Assembly (NCBI GenBank): GCA_964236735.1
Contig: CAXSFM010000002.1
Span: 186,001 to 250,000 of the forward strand
DNA: 64,000 nucleotides
Direction of reading: 5' to 3'
DNA from: JAIVJG01 sp964236735
Lineage (GTDB): Bacteria > Acidobacteriota > Blastocatellia > Pyrinomonadales > Pyrinomonadaceae
Shown here: piece by piece, positions 1-9,432 of the stretch
Layout of the letters: each line of letters opens with the position of its first letter
How positions within the stretch are numbered: position 1 is the stretch's first letter
Program-made: the position numbers and the translations under genes
The notes under the pieces: generated by a model
Databases searched by the model: none
Told to the model about the DNA's origin: nothing
What the model saw: only the letters and a program-made list of their open reading frames with translations

Positions 1-1
1 A

Positions 2-79
2 GCCGCCGCCGCATTTCTCAAGAGCGGGGAAGCGACCGCCGACTCAAGCGCCGACGCCAAGGCGGGAGCGAAAAAATAA
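2..79 (+). CDS. C-terminal end of an unidentified upstream gene (partial)
   Basis: An open frame enters from the left edge and ends at TAA 77-79, which shares its last A with the ATG at 79 of the next gene. The 25 visible residues are Ala/Lys/Ser rich (ending AGAKK) and look like a disordered protein tail. A TAATG overlap is typical of translationally coupled genes, so the unseen gene is probably in one operon with the secreted protease-like gene that follows. The function cannot be inferred. Confidence 0.45.
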   Translation, partial: AAAAFLKSGEATADSSADAKAGAKK

Positions 80-2244
80 TGACCAGAGCCATCCTCGCAA
101 AAGCCTTGACCGTGGTCTTCGCCCTGACCGTGATGCTGGCGGCGACTTCGCGCGACGCCTTCGCCTCGGCGGCCATTGTCATCTTAAACAACGACCCGGC
201 GAACGTCGGATTCAACGACCGGACTCCGGTCAGTCCTATCGGGAACAATACGGGCACGACGCTCGGCCAACAGAGGCTCAATGCTTTTCAGTTTGCGGCG
301 AATGTCTGGGGCGCGACGCTCAACAGCAACACTCCCATCACGATCCGCGCGAGTTGGACTGCGCTGTCCTGCACGGCGACGACGGCGACGCTCGGCTCGG
401 CGGGAGCAGTCAGCGTCTTTCGCAACTTCCCGAATGCGCCGAACGCCGATACATGGTATGCGGCGGCGCTCGCCAACTCTCTGAGCGGAATTGATCTCAA
501 TCCCAGTTCGCCGGAAATCAACGCACAATTTAACGTCAATCTCGGCAACACGGGATGTTTAGACGGCACGCATTTTTATCTCGGTCTCGACAATAATCAC
601 GGCAGCGATGTTGACCTCGTCTCCGTACTCATGCACGAGTTCGCACACGGGCTGGGATTTCAGACCTTCACCAATTCAAGTACGGGCGTGCAATTTAACA
701 ATCTCCCATCCGTGTACGACCGTTTTCTGACAGACGACACAACGGGAAAGACCTGGATTCAAATGACGGACGCCGAGCGGCAGGCTTCGGCCATCAACAC
801 GGGCAATCTGGTCTGGGGCGGAGCGCAGGCTGACGGCGATCTGCGCGGCGTGTTAGGGTCGCCGCGCTTAAGGGTCAACGCGCCCGCGTCAATCGCCGCC
901 AACTATGTGGTCGGCACGGCGGACTTCGGCCCGCACGTCGCGTCCGCAGGCACGACCGGAAGCGTCACGCAGGCTTCTCCCGCCGACGGGTGTACGGCGC
1001 TCGCGAACGCGGCAGCAGTCGCAGGCCGTCTGGCGTTGATTGATCGCGGCACTTGTAACTTCGTCGTGAAAGTCAAGAACGCGCAGAACGCGGGCGCGAT
1101 TGGCGTTATCGTCGTCAATAACCAAGCGGGCGGGGTGATTCAGATGGGCGGCGGCGACGCGACGATTATGATTCCGTCGCTGATGATTTCGCAGGCGGAC
1201 GGTAACACTTTGAAGAGTCAACTGACCGCCAATCTGAACGCCACGCTGTTGCTCGACACATCCGCGCTCAGTGGGGTGGACGCGCAGGGACGCGCGCTGA
1301 TGTTCGCGCCGAACCTGATTCAAAGCGGCTCTTCGGTTTCGCACTGGGATACGAGCCTGTTTCCGAATCAATTGATGGAGCCGAACAACAGCGGCGATCT
1401 GATCCACAGCGTTGCCGTCCCTGCCGACCTGACCACTTCGCAACTGCGCGATGTCGGTTGGTCGCTCAACCCGATAGGGGACGTGAACTTTTTCGTCCGC
1501 CAGCATTACCTCGACTTTCTGAATCGCCAGCCTGATGCGAGCGGGCAAAACTTCTGGCTAAACGATGTCTTCGGATGCGGCATAGATCAGTCGTGCGCGG
1601 AGGCGCATCGCATCAACGTCTCTGCCGCGTTCTTCCTCTCGATTGAGTTTCAGCAGACGGGAAATCTCGTCTATAAAATGTACAAAGCCGGTTTCGGCAA
1701 CCTCGCGGGCGAGCCTGTGCCCGTGCAGCGCGCCAACTTCATCGCCGACACCAGACAGATCGGAAACACGCCCACGCAAATCATCGTCGGGCAGGGCGAC
1801 TGGCAAACGCAGCTTGAGAATAACAAGCAGGCCTTCGCCCTCGCCTTCGTCCAGCGCGCGGCCTTCCAGTCGGCGCATGGCGCGCAGAACGCGGCCACCT
1901 ATGTTGACTCTCTGTTCACCAACGCCGGAGTGTCGCCGACAATCTCCGAGCGCAACGCGGCCATCAACGCTTTCGGCGGCGGCGGAGTCGCCGGACAGTC
2001 GGCGGCTTTACGTTCGGTGGCTGAGAGCAATTCAACTTCGACGAGTCTCTTCAACGAGTCGTTCGTCCTGATGCAATACTTCGGCTATCTACAGCGAGAC
2101 CCGGACGCTGCGCCCGACACGGACTTCTCCGGTTACAACTTCTGGCTCTCGAAGCTCAACGCCTTTAACGGCAATTACATCAACGCCGAGATGGTCAAGG
2201 CGTTTCTCGCGTCGAGCGAATATCGTGGACGCTTCGGGTCTTGA
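79..2244 (+). CDS. Secreted zinc metalloprotease-like protein with PA domain and C-terminal DUF4214
   Basis: The protein has 721 residues. An N-terminal signal peptide (MTRAILAKALTVVFALTVML, cleavage near AFASA) directs export. Around residue 185 there is a zincin motif HEFAHGLGF (HExxH plus downstream G), and near residue 425 the sequence HWDTS...LMEP resembles the third-ligand region of secreted metalloproteases of this type. A protease-associated (PA) domain lies between them, around residues 290-390 (IDRGTCNF, AGAIGVIVVNN). The C-terminal 240 residues are DUF4214 (FVRQHYLDFLNRQPDASG). The start overlaps the upstream stop (TAATG). It is followed in the same direction by another metalloprotease-like protein with the same C-terminal domain. 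The substrate is unknown; protease activity is inferred from the motif. Confidence 0.8.
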   Translation: MTRAILAKALTVVFALTVMLAATSRDAFASAAIVILNNDPANVGFNDRTPVSPIGNNTGTTLGQQRLNAFQFAANVWGATLNSNTPITIRASWTALSCTATTATLGSAGAVSVFRNFPNAPNADTWYAAALANSLSGIDLNPSSPEINAQFNVNLGNTGCLDGTHFYLGLDNNHGSDVDLVSVLMHEFAHGLGFQTFTNSSTGVQFNNLPSVYDRFLTDDTTGKTWIQMTDAERQASAINTGNLVWGGAQADGDLRGVLGSPRLRVNAPASIAANYVVGTADFGPHVASAGTTGSVTQASPADGCTALANAAAVAGRLALIDRGTCNFVVKVKNAQNAGAIGVIVVNNQAGGVIQMGGGDATIMIPSLMISQADGNTLKSQLTANLNATLLLDTSALSGVDAQGRALMFAPNLIQSGSSVSHWDTSLFPNQLMEPNNSGDLIHSVAVPADLTTSQLRDVGWSLNPIGDVNFFVRQHYLDFLNRQPDASGQNFWLNDVFGCGIDQSCAEAHRINVSAAFFLSIEFQQTGNLVYKMYKAGFGNLAGEPVPVQRANFIADTRQIGNTPTQIIVGQGDWQTQLENNKQAFALAFVQRAAFQSAHGAQNAATYVDSLFTNAGVSPTISERNAAINAFGGGGVAGQSAALRSVAESNSTSTSLFNESFVLMQYFGYLQRDPDAAPDTDFSGYNFWLSKLNAFNGNYINAEMVKAFLASSEYRGRFGS

Positions 2245-2366
2245 GCGCGGTTGGAAGGCTGTCCGGTCGTGACGTATGATACGGATGCGCCTTGTTTTCT
2301 AACCCCTTGGATAGCAAGGCTTGTGCAATAAAATTAGCAGTCTCTTTTATCAATAAGGATCAGGAA

Positions 2367-5321
2367 ATGAAATTGAGAAACAGTTCCCTCGTGACGCGCC
2401 CATCCACGCCAAACGCGCGTCGTCGCCGCAAACTCTCGACGCGCACGCGCTTCGCCTTCTTGCTGACGCTCGCGCTGCTTTCGTCGCTGGCTTCGTCGCT
2501 CATCTTCCGCGCTCGCGCGCAGGAGAATGAAGCGCCCGCGCCGAAGCCGGGTCATGCCTACGTCGCAGGCCCCGATGCGGGCAGCACGTTCATTATCTAT
2601 CAGACGCCGGACGGCGAGACCAGGCGACGCGCGGCGACTGCGGATGAGGCGCGTGCGATGCGAAGCGGCAGGGCAACGGCGGACGGGCTGCAACAGATCA
2701 ACCACCTCGACACGCTCTCGACCGACGCAGCGGGCACGGGCGGCGTCACGCCGCAATCATCAACTGGCTTAACTATTATTCTCCGCGCGACAACGCAACT
2801 CAACAATAATCCGACGGCGAAGGCCGCGTTCGTTGCGGCGGCGGCCAAGTGGGAGGCTTTGATTAAAGACCCCATCACCATCAACATTGACGTGGACTAC
2901 GGCACGACCGCTTTCGGCACGCCCTTCTCCGGCGCTAATGTGTTGGGCGAGACCTCAACGCAGGAACTTTTTTTCACCAACAACTATTCAGAGATACGCC
3001 AGCGTCTGATTAATCACGCCACCGGCACGGAGGGCACGCTTTACAACGCGCTGCCGGCGACGAGCGTGCCCACAGACATCGGGGCGGTCAACACTGTCCT
3101 CGTCTCAAGCCCGATTTTGCGCGCGCTCGGCGAGATCAATGCGGTCGCCAGCGACTCAGAGGGTTTTGGTCCCGCGCCGACCATCGGTTTTAACTCGGCC
3201 TTCGGCTTCGACTTCGATCCGAGTGACGGCATTAACGGTTCGCTAACAGACTTCGACGCCGTCGCCACCCACGAGATCGGACACGCGCTCGGCTTCGGCT
3301 CGGATGTCGGCTCGCACGAGCTTGATGCGTCGCGCCCGCTCTTCGTCACCGTCTGGGACTTGTTCCGCGTCCGTCCGTCAACCGCGACCATCGGCAACTT
3401 CAACACCGTCTCGCGCATACTCTCTTCGGGCGGCGAGCAGGTGGAATTTGACGGCGCGTCTGAGGTGCGTCTCTCGACCGGCAGGCCGGATAACAGCGGC
3501 GGCGACGGCAATCAGGCGAGCCACTGGAAAGACGACTCGCTTAACGGCAACGTCTTGATCGGCGTCATGGACCCGACCATCCGTCGCGGCCAGCGCGAGA
3601 CGATATCCGCCAACGACCAGAAAGCGATTGATCTCTTCGGCTACACGCTCATCGCCGTCACCGCACCTGCTAACGACAACTTCGCCAACGCGCAAGTCAT
3701 CAGCGGCAACTCCGGCACGACGAGCGGCACGAACTCCGGCGCGACGAAAGAGACAGGCGAGCCGAGTCATTCACCCGACGGCAATGTCGGCGCTAAGTCC
3801 GTCTGGTATCGCTGGACTGCGCCGGGCAGCGGCACGGCGACGTTCACCACCGCCGGCAGCACCTTCGACACTGTGCTGGCCGCCTACACCGGCTCAGGCG
3901 TCAGTTCGCTCGCAGCCATCGTTAAGAATGACGATGTGAATACCAACGGCGGCATTTACACCAGCAGCGTGCAATTCAACGCCGTATCCGGCACGACCTA
4001 CCAGATCGCGGTTGACGGCTACAACGGAGATCAAGGCAGCGTCACTCTCAACTGGAGCCTGCCGGGTGGTACACCGACTCCAACACCTACGCCCACTCCA
4101 ACGCCGACACCAACTCCAACTCCGACGCCGACTCCCACACCCACCCCGACACCGGGGCCGAGCATCGTCCAGTTTAACGTGAGTACGGCGAGCGTCACCG
4201 AGACGACGGGCGCGACGACGAAAGTCACGCTCAACGTCACGCGCTCCGGCGACACGTCGGGCGATGCGTCGGTTAACTACGCGACGAGCGATGGTTCGGC
4301 CAGCGAGCGTTCCGACTACATCGTCGCCGTCGGCACGTTGCACTTCTCTGAGAACGATACGGAGACCACCAAGCCCATCACCATTTTCATCGTCAACGAT
4401 GCTTACGGCGAAGCGCCTGAGACCTTCAACGTCACTTTGAGCAGTCCGGTCGGCACGACGCTCGGCTCGCCCTCGTCGGTCGCCGTCACCATCAACAGCG
4501 ACGAGAGCGTCAACGGCGCGAACCCGGTCAGACCCGCCACCTTCGACACGGACTTCTACGTCCGCCAGCAGTATCTCGACTTTCTCAACCGCGAGCCGGA
4601 CGCCTCCGGCCTCGCTTTCTGGAAGGGCGAGATTGACGGCTGCGGAGCAGACGCCGCGTGCCGCGAGGTCAAGCGCATCAACGTCTCGGCGGCCTTCTTC
4701 CTGTCGATTGAATTTCAACAGACGGGCTATCTCGTCTATCTGACTAATCAGTCGGCCTTCAATGCGGGCGAGAATTTGAAGCTCAGAAATTTCCTGTCCG
4801 ACACGCAGGAGATCGGTCGCAACGTCATCGTCGGGCAAACCGGCTACCAGCAGGTGTTGGAGTTGAACAAACAAAAGTTCTTCGCTGACTTCGTCGTGCG
4901 TCCCGCGTTTCTCACCGCTTATCCGACGACGATGACGGCGGCGGCCTTCGTGGACAAGCTCAACGCGAACACCTACGATCCGCGCAATCCGACTTCGGGC
5001 GGCGCGCTGACCCAGTCGCAACGCGACACGCTCGTCAATCAGTTGGCAGCCAATCCTGCCTCCGCGTCTTTGCGCGCGCAGGCCTTGCGTTCAGTCTCGG
5101 AGAACTCGCTTTTCAGCCAGCGTCAGACCAACAAGGCGTTCGTCTTGCAGCAGTATTTCGGCTACCTGCGCCGGAATCCGAACGACGCGCCCGACGCGGA
5201 CTTCGGCGGCTACAACTTCTGGCTCGGCAAGCTCAACGAGTTCAACGGCAACTTTGTGCAGGCCGAGATGGTCAAAGCCTTCATCGGCTCGACCGAGTAC
5301 ATCCAGCGTTTCGGGCCGTGA
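2367..5321 (+). CDS. Secreted zinc metalloprotease-like protein with PPC-like, Calx-beta and DUF4214 domains
   Basis: The start was set at ATG 2367 (MKLRNSSLVT) because an AAGGATCAGGA ribosome site precedes it and a basic region plus hydrophobic segment follows as a signal peptide. In the roughly 984-residue product, the zincin motif HEIGHALGF is near residue 301. A pre-peptidase C-terminal-like beta-sandwich (NDNFANAQVISGNSG onward) follows at about 440-560. Then come a Pro-Thr linker, a Calx-beta domain (about 600-710) and a C-terminal DUF4214 (FYVRQQYLDFLNREPDASG). The architecture is that of a large cell-surface or secreted enzyme. The DUF4214 block is clearly homologous to that of the preceding gene, so the two probably share an export or anchoring route. 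The catalytic role is inferred from the motif. Confidence 0.8.
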   Translation: MKLRNSSLVTRPSTPNARRRRKLSTRTRFAFLLTLALLSSLASSLIFRARAQENEAPAPKPGHAYVAGPDAGSTFIIYQTPDGETRRRAATADEARAMRSGRATADGLQQINHLDTLSTDAAGTGGVTPQSSTGLTIILRATTQLNNNPTAKAAFVAAAAKWEALIKDPITINIDVDYGTTAFGTPFSGANVLGETSTQELFFTNNYSEIRQRLINHATGTEGTLYNALPATSVPTDIGAVNTVLVSSPILRALGEINAVASDSEGFGPAPTIGFNSAFGFDFDPSDGINGSLTDFDAVATHEIGHALGFGSDVGSHELDASRPLFVTVWDLFRVRPSTATIGNFNTVSRILSSGGEQVEFDGASEVRLSTGRPDNSGGDGNQASHWKDDSLNGNVLIGVMDPTIRRGQRETISANDQKAIDLFGYTLIAVTAPANDNFANAQVISGNSGTTSGTNSGATKETGEPSHSPDGNVGAKSVWYRWTAPGSGTATFTTAGSTFDTVLAAYTGSGVSSLAAIVKNDDVNTNGGIYTSSVQFNAVSGTTYQIAVDGYNGDQGSVTLNWSLPGGTPTPTPTPTPTPTPTPTPTPTPTPTPTPGPSIVQFNVSTASVTETTGATTKVTLNVTRSGDTSGDASVNYATSDGSASERSDYIVAVGTLHFSENDTETTKPITIFIVNDAYGEAPETFNVTLSSPVGTTLGSPSSVAVTINSDESVNGANPVRPATFDTDFYVRQQYLDFLNREPDASGLAFWKGEIDGCGADAACREVKRINVSAAFFLSIEFQQTGYLVYLTNQSAFNAGENLKLRNFLSDTQEIGRNVIVGQTGYQQVLELNKQKFFADFVVRPAFLTAYPTTMTAAAFVDKLNANTYDPRNPTSGGALTQSQRDTLVNQLAANPASASLRAQALRSVSENSLFSQRQTNKAFVLQQYFGYLRRNPNDAPDADFGGYNFWLGKLNEFNGNFVQAEMVKAFIGSTEYIQRFGP
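4072..4155 (+). repeat. Pro-Thr linker-coding tandem repeat
   Basis: A run of alternating Thr and Pro codons (TPTPTP, about 14 units) forms a stretched linker between the beta-sandwich and the Calx-beta domain of the second metalloprotease-like protein. At DNA level it is a 6-bp-period array with synonymous variation, so it may vary in length between strains. Confidence 0.8.
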
Positions 5322-5335
5322 TGAACTGAGGAAAG

Positions 5336-5438
5336 CAAAAGGCAAAAGGCAAAAGGCAAAAGGCAAAAGGTAAAAGGCAAAAGTGAAGAATAAGGAGTCT
5401 GCTCCCCATCTTCACTTTTGCCTTTTACCTTTTGCCTT
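5336..5438. repeat. Heptamer-stem inverted repeat (GGCAAAA word), convergent gene ends
   Basis: 5360-5388 is perfectly complementary to 5410-5438 (29 bp) with a 21-nt loop. The left arm is extended by further tandem GGCAAAA copies back to about 5336. A variant unit GGTAAAA occurs in both arms at matching positions. The element lies between the stop codons of the convergent metalloprotease-like and CHAT genes and could act as a bidirectional terminator. The loop contains GTCTGCTCC (5397-5405), similar to loops of other elements in this window. Confidence 0.85.
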
Positions 5439-5443
5439 CTTCA

Positions 5444-8341
5444 TCATCCGCGTCCGACGAGGACGAAGGGCGACCAGAAGAAGGGATGCGGCTGTTCTTT
5501 CAATGATGCGAGTTGGGCGCGGCGGAGCGCGGCGGCGGGGCGCTCTCCGCCGCGCAGAGCGGTGTAGAAATTCGTCATCAAGCGCGCGGTCGCTTCGTCG
5601 TCAACCGTCCACAGACTGAGCAACAGGGTCTGCGCGCCGGTCGAGAAAAATCCGCGCGCGAGTCCGATCACTTCGTCGCCGGGCGCGACCGCGCTGACGC
5701 CCGTCTCGCAAGCCGAAAGTGTGACGAGTCCGCCATGAAAGTCGAGCGCGTAGGCGTCGCGCACGGTCAGCCAGCCGTCGCCGAGTTTCAGAGAAGAGAA
5801 GAGCGGATTGTCCGGGCGAAACTGGCCGTGACATGCGAGGTGCAAAACGTCCGCGCGCGCGGCGTGTTCGCGCAAAGCGGCGAGCGTCGCTTGCTCATCC
5901 AGGAGCGCGATGGACTCTGCGAAGAGCGGCGCGAGCGCGGCGATTTCTTCGCGGACGTGCGGCGTCTGTTCGTCGGCAACTCCAAGTAAGAGAGCGCGCG
6001 AAAACTCTCTGCGTGTCCCGCGCAGACAGTGGCGCAGCACGCCCGCGCTCGGCGCATAAGAGACTTCGCGCCGCTCGATGACGTAAGCCTCGCCGTCGTG
6101 GAGCGCGTGGAACGGAACGTAGTGCAGCGCGCGATGAGGGACGACGACGAGACGTGGCCGCTCGCCGATGTGCGACTCTAAGGGGCGCAGCAGCAAATCG
6201 TAGAGCACGCTGAGATAATGCCGCGCGCGCGCCGTCAGAGGTTCGAGGAAAGATCGCATCCGCGCCGCGCCGTAACGCAAACTGCCAATCTGAAAACGAA
6301 ACTGTCCGAGCGCGTGATTGACTTCCTCTTCGCTTCCTAAATCTCTAACGACCTCGATGCCATCCTTTGTGACGACGAAAGCCAGCAGTCTGCCGTCGAG
6401 ACTCGTGTATTCGACGAGCGCGGTCTGCGCGCCGAGTTCGCGTTGCAGAGCTTCCACATCAAGCGGCTCGATGCGCGGCAGCATCGTCGAGCGACTGTCA
6501 ACCTCATCATCGCCGCCGCGTTGTTGAAGCTGTCGCATGATCTCAAGCGTCTTCGACTCGCGCTCGCGCACGGCCTCGTGAAGCGCGTGCATTGCACTCG
6601 CATTGCGCGATGAAGACGATGCTGTTGTTGCTGTCGGATCGTGTTCTGGCGGGCGATTGATCCGGCTGTAGAACCAGTTCAACTCTTCGCGCAGTGCGTT
6701 GAGTTGGCTGTTCAGTTGCGCCTCGAACTCGTCGCGCGGTTGCGTGCTGCTGCGCGCGTCGAGCGTGCCGCTCATCATCTCGACGAGCGCGCGCGAGCGT
6801 GCGCGTTCGACGTAGCTGAAAGCTTCCGTCACGCGGCTCTTGTTCTTGTCGGCGAGACAGAGGCGGACGAGTTCGTCGTAAGGCGCGAGTTTGTCGGCGA
6901 GAAAAGCCGTGCGGAATTCTTCAGCCGGCAGCGGCGCGCGCAACTCTTCGACGAGCGAGACGGCGCGCTTGAAATTTTCTTCCGCCTGCATCGTGTCGCC
7001 GCGCGAGGCGGCGAGCAGTCCGAGCGAAGTGTGGCAGTGTTCGGCGATCTGCGGCAACGCCTGCGCCTCCGCGTCGCGCAATGTGTTGTCGAGCAAAATT
7101 TGCGCGAGACGTTCCTGCCCCAGAGCGCGCGCCGCCTCGCCGCGCAGCCAGCGCGCCAGCAGCAGACGCCGCCAAGTCCCCGCGCGCGCGAGCGGAGCTT
7201 CGGCCTGCGCCGCGAGCACGCCCGTCGCAACGTGATCGCCCTCCGCGTGATGCAGTTGCGCCTCGGTGAGCGTGACGAACGCTTCGCCCACGTCGTTGCC
7301 TTCGGCGGCATAGAGAGAGCGCGCTTCTCCGAGCATCCGGTGCGCCTCGTCCGTGTCGCCGAGCAGCAGCGCGGCGCGTCCGCCCTGCGCCAGAGAGCGC
7401 GCGCGTTCGGCGCGCATCCCCAATGCGGCGAAGACGGGGGCGACCCGCGCGTAGATAATTGCGGCTTCGGTGGCGAGGTTTAATTCAAGATAGGCGTCCG
7501 CGAGTTCGAGTTCGGCGATGGACGATTGATGCTGCATTCCGAGCGCGGTGTAGCGTCGTCGCGAACGCTCGAAGAGATCGAGCGCGCGGTCGTAGCGTCC
7601 TTGAAAGAGCGCGAGGTTGCCGCGACTCGCCTCGATCTCGGCCTGCGTGACGGCGAGACCGGCGCGCTCGGCACGCTCGAACGCCTGCTGATAAAGTTGC
7701 TCGGCGGAGCGAAAGTCGTGTTGCAGCGTGTAGTTGTAAGCCAGCGAATTTTCGATCATCGCGAGCTGATTGAAATCTTCCGTGTCGAGGAAACGCTCGC
7801 GCGCGAGTTTCAGATAGTGCTCGGCTTCCGTGTAGCGGTCGCGCCGCCAGCAGATGTTGCCGATGTTGTGCTCGATGCGACCGGCGGCGAGCGTGTCATT
7901 GTGCTTGAGAAAAATTTCGCGCGCGCGCAAGCCCGTCCCGATGGCGTCGTCGTAGCGACCGAGCATCGCCAGCGCGTAAACTTTGCTGACCTGCGTCGAG
8001 GCGGCGTTGTGTGATTGGTCGAGCGAGAGGAAGCGCGCTTCAGCGTCATCCAGATGTTCGATGGCGCGCTCCATCTGCCCGGCGGTCAGCGCGGCGATCC
8101 CTGCGACCCACGCGGCGAGCGCGGCGATTTCCGGGCATTGAGAATTTTCGGAAAGCGTGTGAAGGGCGGCGGCGGCTTTCGTCGCGCGTTGCGGCTCGGT
8201 GCTCCACGCCTCGTAGCAAATATCCTTGAGCGCGTAAGCGAGCGACACGTCGGACAAGCCGGGACGCTCGCGCAAGAGTGCGAGGCGTTCCGACTCGCTC
8301 TCCGCCGAGACCAGTCGCGCGGCCAAATCCGACCGATCCAT
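5444..8341 (-). CDS. TPR-CHAT family protease
   Basis: The protein has 965 residues. The N-terminal two thirds (about 50-490) is a long array of tetratricopeptide repeats. The C-terminal 300 residues form a CHAT (caspase HetF-associated) domain with the expected His in HLACHGQF (near residue 837) and Cys in LSACETGVSA (near 877), followed by the conserved ARGFFSTGA region. Both members of the catalytic dyad are present, so it is probably an active cysteine protease switched on through the TPR part. It starts about 5 nt after the stop of the zf-HC2 gene, so the two are co-transcribed. With the sigma factor at 14904-15473 this resembles a sigma / anti-sigma-like / TPR-CHAT set. The substrate is unknown; the adjacent zf-HC2 protein is the obvious candidate. 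Confidence 0.88.
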   Translation of the reverse strand: MDRSDLAARLVSAESESERLALLRERPGLSDVSLAYALKDICYEAWSTEPQRATKAAAALHTLSENSQCPEIAALAAWVAGIAALTAGQMERAIEHLDDAEARFLSLDQSHNAASTQVSKVYALAMLGRYDDAIGTGLRAREIFLKHNDTLAAGRIEHNIGNICWRRDRYTEAEHYLKLARERFLDTEDFNQLAMIENSLAYNYTLQHDFRSAEQLYQQAFERAERAGLAVTQAEIEASRGNLALFQGRYDRALDLFERSRRRYTALGMQHQSSIAELELADAYLELNLATEAAIIYARVAPVFAALGMRAERARSLAQGGRAALLLGDTDEAHRMLGEARSLYAAEGNDVGEAFVTLTEAQLHHAEGDHVATGVLAAQAEAPLARAGTWRRLLLARWLRGEAARALGQERLAQILLDNTLRDAEAQALPQIAEHCHTSLGLLAASRGDTMQAEENFKRAVSLVEELRAPLPAEEFRTAFLADKLAPYDELVRLCLADKNKSRVTEAFSYVERARSRALVEMMSGTLDARSSTQPRDEFEAQLNSQLNALREELNWFYSRINRPPEHDPTATTASSSSRNASAMHALHEAVRERESKTLEIMRQLQQRGGDDEVDSRSTMLPRIEPLDVEALQRELGAQTALVEYTSLDGRLLAFVVTKDGIEVVRDLGSEEEVNHALGQFRFQIGSLRYGAARMRSFLEPLTARARHYLSVLYDLLLRPLESHIGERPRLVVVPHRALHYVPFHALHDGEAYVIERREVSYAPSAGVLRHCLRGTRREFSRALLLGVADEQTPHVREEIAALAPLFAESIALLDEQATLAALREHAARADVLHLACHGQFRPDNPLFSSLKLGDGWLTVRDAYALDFHGGLVTLSACETGVSAVAPGDEVIGLARGFFSTGAQTLLLSLWTVDDEATARLMTNFYTALRGGERPAAALRRAQLASLKEQPHPFFWSPFVLVGRG

Positions 8342-8346
8342 TTCTT

Positions 8347-8964
8347 TTACGCTCTGAGGTTGAGTCCGGGAATTTCAATTTCCGTGTCGCCGAGCCGCAG
8401 GCGCAGCGTGTAGTCGCCCGTCGGAATTGGGGGCAGCAGTAAGAACTCACACAGGTCGTTCAATTCTGCGCGCACTGTCGGCACGGTCTCGCCTTCGCGC
8501 ACGATCTCGACGTGGCCGCCGTCGCATTCTCCCAACACTTGACCGGAGATCGTGCAGCCCTCGCCGCCCTGTGCGAGTCTGAGGTCAACGCTGACATCAC
8601 CGGCGGTAAATAAAAGTTGACGTGCGGGCGCGGCCTGACCCGAACGCACGCCGAAGGCAGGCGTCCACGATCCGCTATCGAAACTCAATGTGGCGAGTAC
8701 GCGGCGCAACAAGCCCGGCGTTTTTTCTTCCGTCCGTCGCGCGCTGAACATCCCGATTGCGCTCAACAGCACGTCGCGCGGCGCGTCAACGCTCGTGTCC
8801 GCGCGCATCAATTGCGTGACGCGCAGCAGTTCCGCCGCCTGACCCGCGCAGCTTTGACAACCGGCGAGATGCTCGCGCGCATCGCTCTCGTCGTTCGCGG
8901 ACAGGCGTTTTTCGGCGAGGTCAGCCAAACGCGCGAAGGGAATGTGTTGGGCTTTGATAGTCAT
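8347..8964 (-). CDS. Soluble zf-HC2 (anti-sigma-like) protein
   Basis: About 205 residues from ATG 8964 (MTIKAQHIPF); an in-frame ATG at 9009 is an alternative start. The N-terminus carries the zinc-binding HxxxCxxC motif of zf-HC2 anti-sigma factors (REHLAGCQSCAG). No membrane helix is visible. The C-terminal half is a beta-rich, Ig/carboxypeptidase-regulatory-like domain (PIPTGDYTLRLRLGDTEIEI). Anti-sigma factors of the ZAS type normally hold an ECF sigma factor inactive. Here the gene is immediately upstream of a TPR-CHAT protease, which suggests cytoplasmic proteolytic control. Its likely partner is the ECF sigma gene at 14904-15473, now separated from it by the Rhs locus. Confidence 0.75.
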   Translation of the reverse strand: MTIKAQHIPFARLADLAEKRLSANDESDAREHLAGCQSCAGQAAELLRVTQLMRADTSVDAPRDVLLSAIGMFSARRTEEKTPGLLRRVLATLSFDSGSWTPAFGVRSGQAAPARQLLFTAGDVSVDLRLAQGGEGCTISGQVLGECDGGHVEIVREGETVPTVRAELNDLCEFLLLPPIPTGDYTLRLRLGDTEIEIPGLNLRA

Positions 8965-9100
8965 CGTTTCAGTTCTACGAAAAGCGTTCCTCGAACGCTC
9001 GCTCAACATGACAGTGCGCGGGCAAAGGCGAAAAATACATTTCGTGGATAGTAAATCTTACAAGGCATTTGTGAATTACACCACGAACTGAGGGAATTCT

Positions 9101-9412
9101 TTAACTCACAGTCCGACGCTCAGGGATGCGCTCACCGACCGCGTCTTGCGCTCCCACTCCGCCCGAGCGCGAGACGAGTCCGTGCGCGCCGAAGGTGTTG
9201 GTGCGGTCGCCCGCGTCCGTGAGGTCGGTCTCGAAGACGGGCAGCGTGCCATCGTAGATGAAGTAGGTGCGCGTGCCGTTCGTTTCTTTCCATGCTCTCA
9301 GCCCATCGCCACGATAGCCCGCCGTCATCTGTGTGCCGTATGAGGTGAGACGATTCTCAGGATCGAAGGAAAACCGCTTTGTTATTAGCATGAGATAGAC
9401 TGTTTGTGACAT
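9101..9412 (-). pseudogene. Decayed Rhs core fragment
   Basis: The frame encodes about 70 residues identical or nearly identical to the Rhs core at 10630-10850 (FDPENRLTSYGTQMTAG to LVSRSGGVGAQ), flanked by unrelated residues on both sides. It lacks the conserved core end (RYYDPQAGRFVTRDP) and has no tip domain. It is therefore a leftover of recombination or of a third displaced cassette rather than a functional gene. The direct repeat it forms with the neighbouring copy could support gain or loss of the tip and immunity genes between them. Confidence 0.7.
9147..9367. repeat. 221-bp direct repeat of Rhs core, copy 1
   Basis: This matches 10630-10850 at an offset of 1483 bp with about two mismatches over 221 bp, and identity ends abruptly on both sides. 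The near-identity, compared with the visibly diverged copy in the larger Rhs gene near 12640, points to a recent duplication or gene conversion. Confidence 0.85.
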
Positions 9413-9432
9413 TGCACGTTAGCCTGACGATG

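Noticed and set aside
3894..5021. A 375-codon minus-strand open frame opposite the second metalloprotease-like gene
   Set aside because: Its composition is that of an antisense shadow (Arg/Val/Asp/Gly), and it has no motif or ribosome site.
5336..5438. CRISPR array from the regularly spaced GGCAAAA repeats
   Set aside because: The units are contiguous heptamers without spacers and the copies form inverted arms; no cas genes are present in the window.
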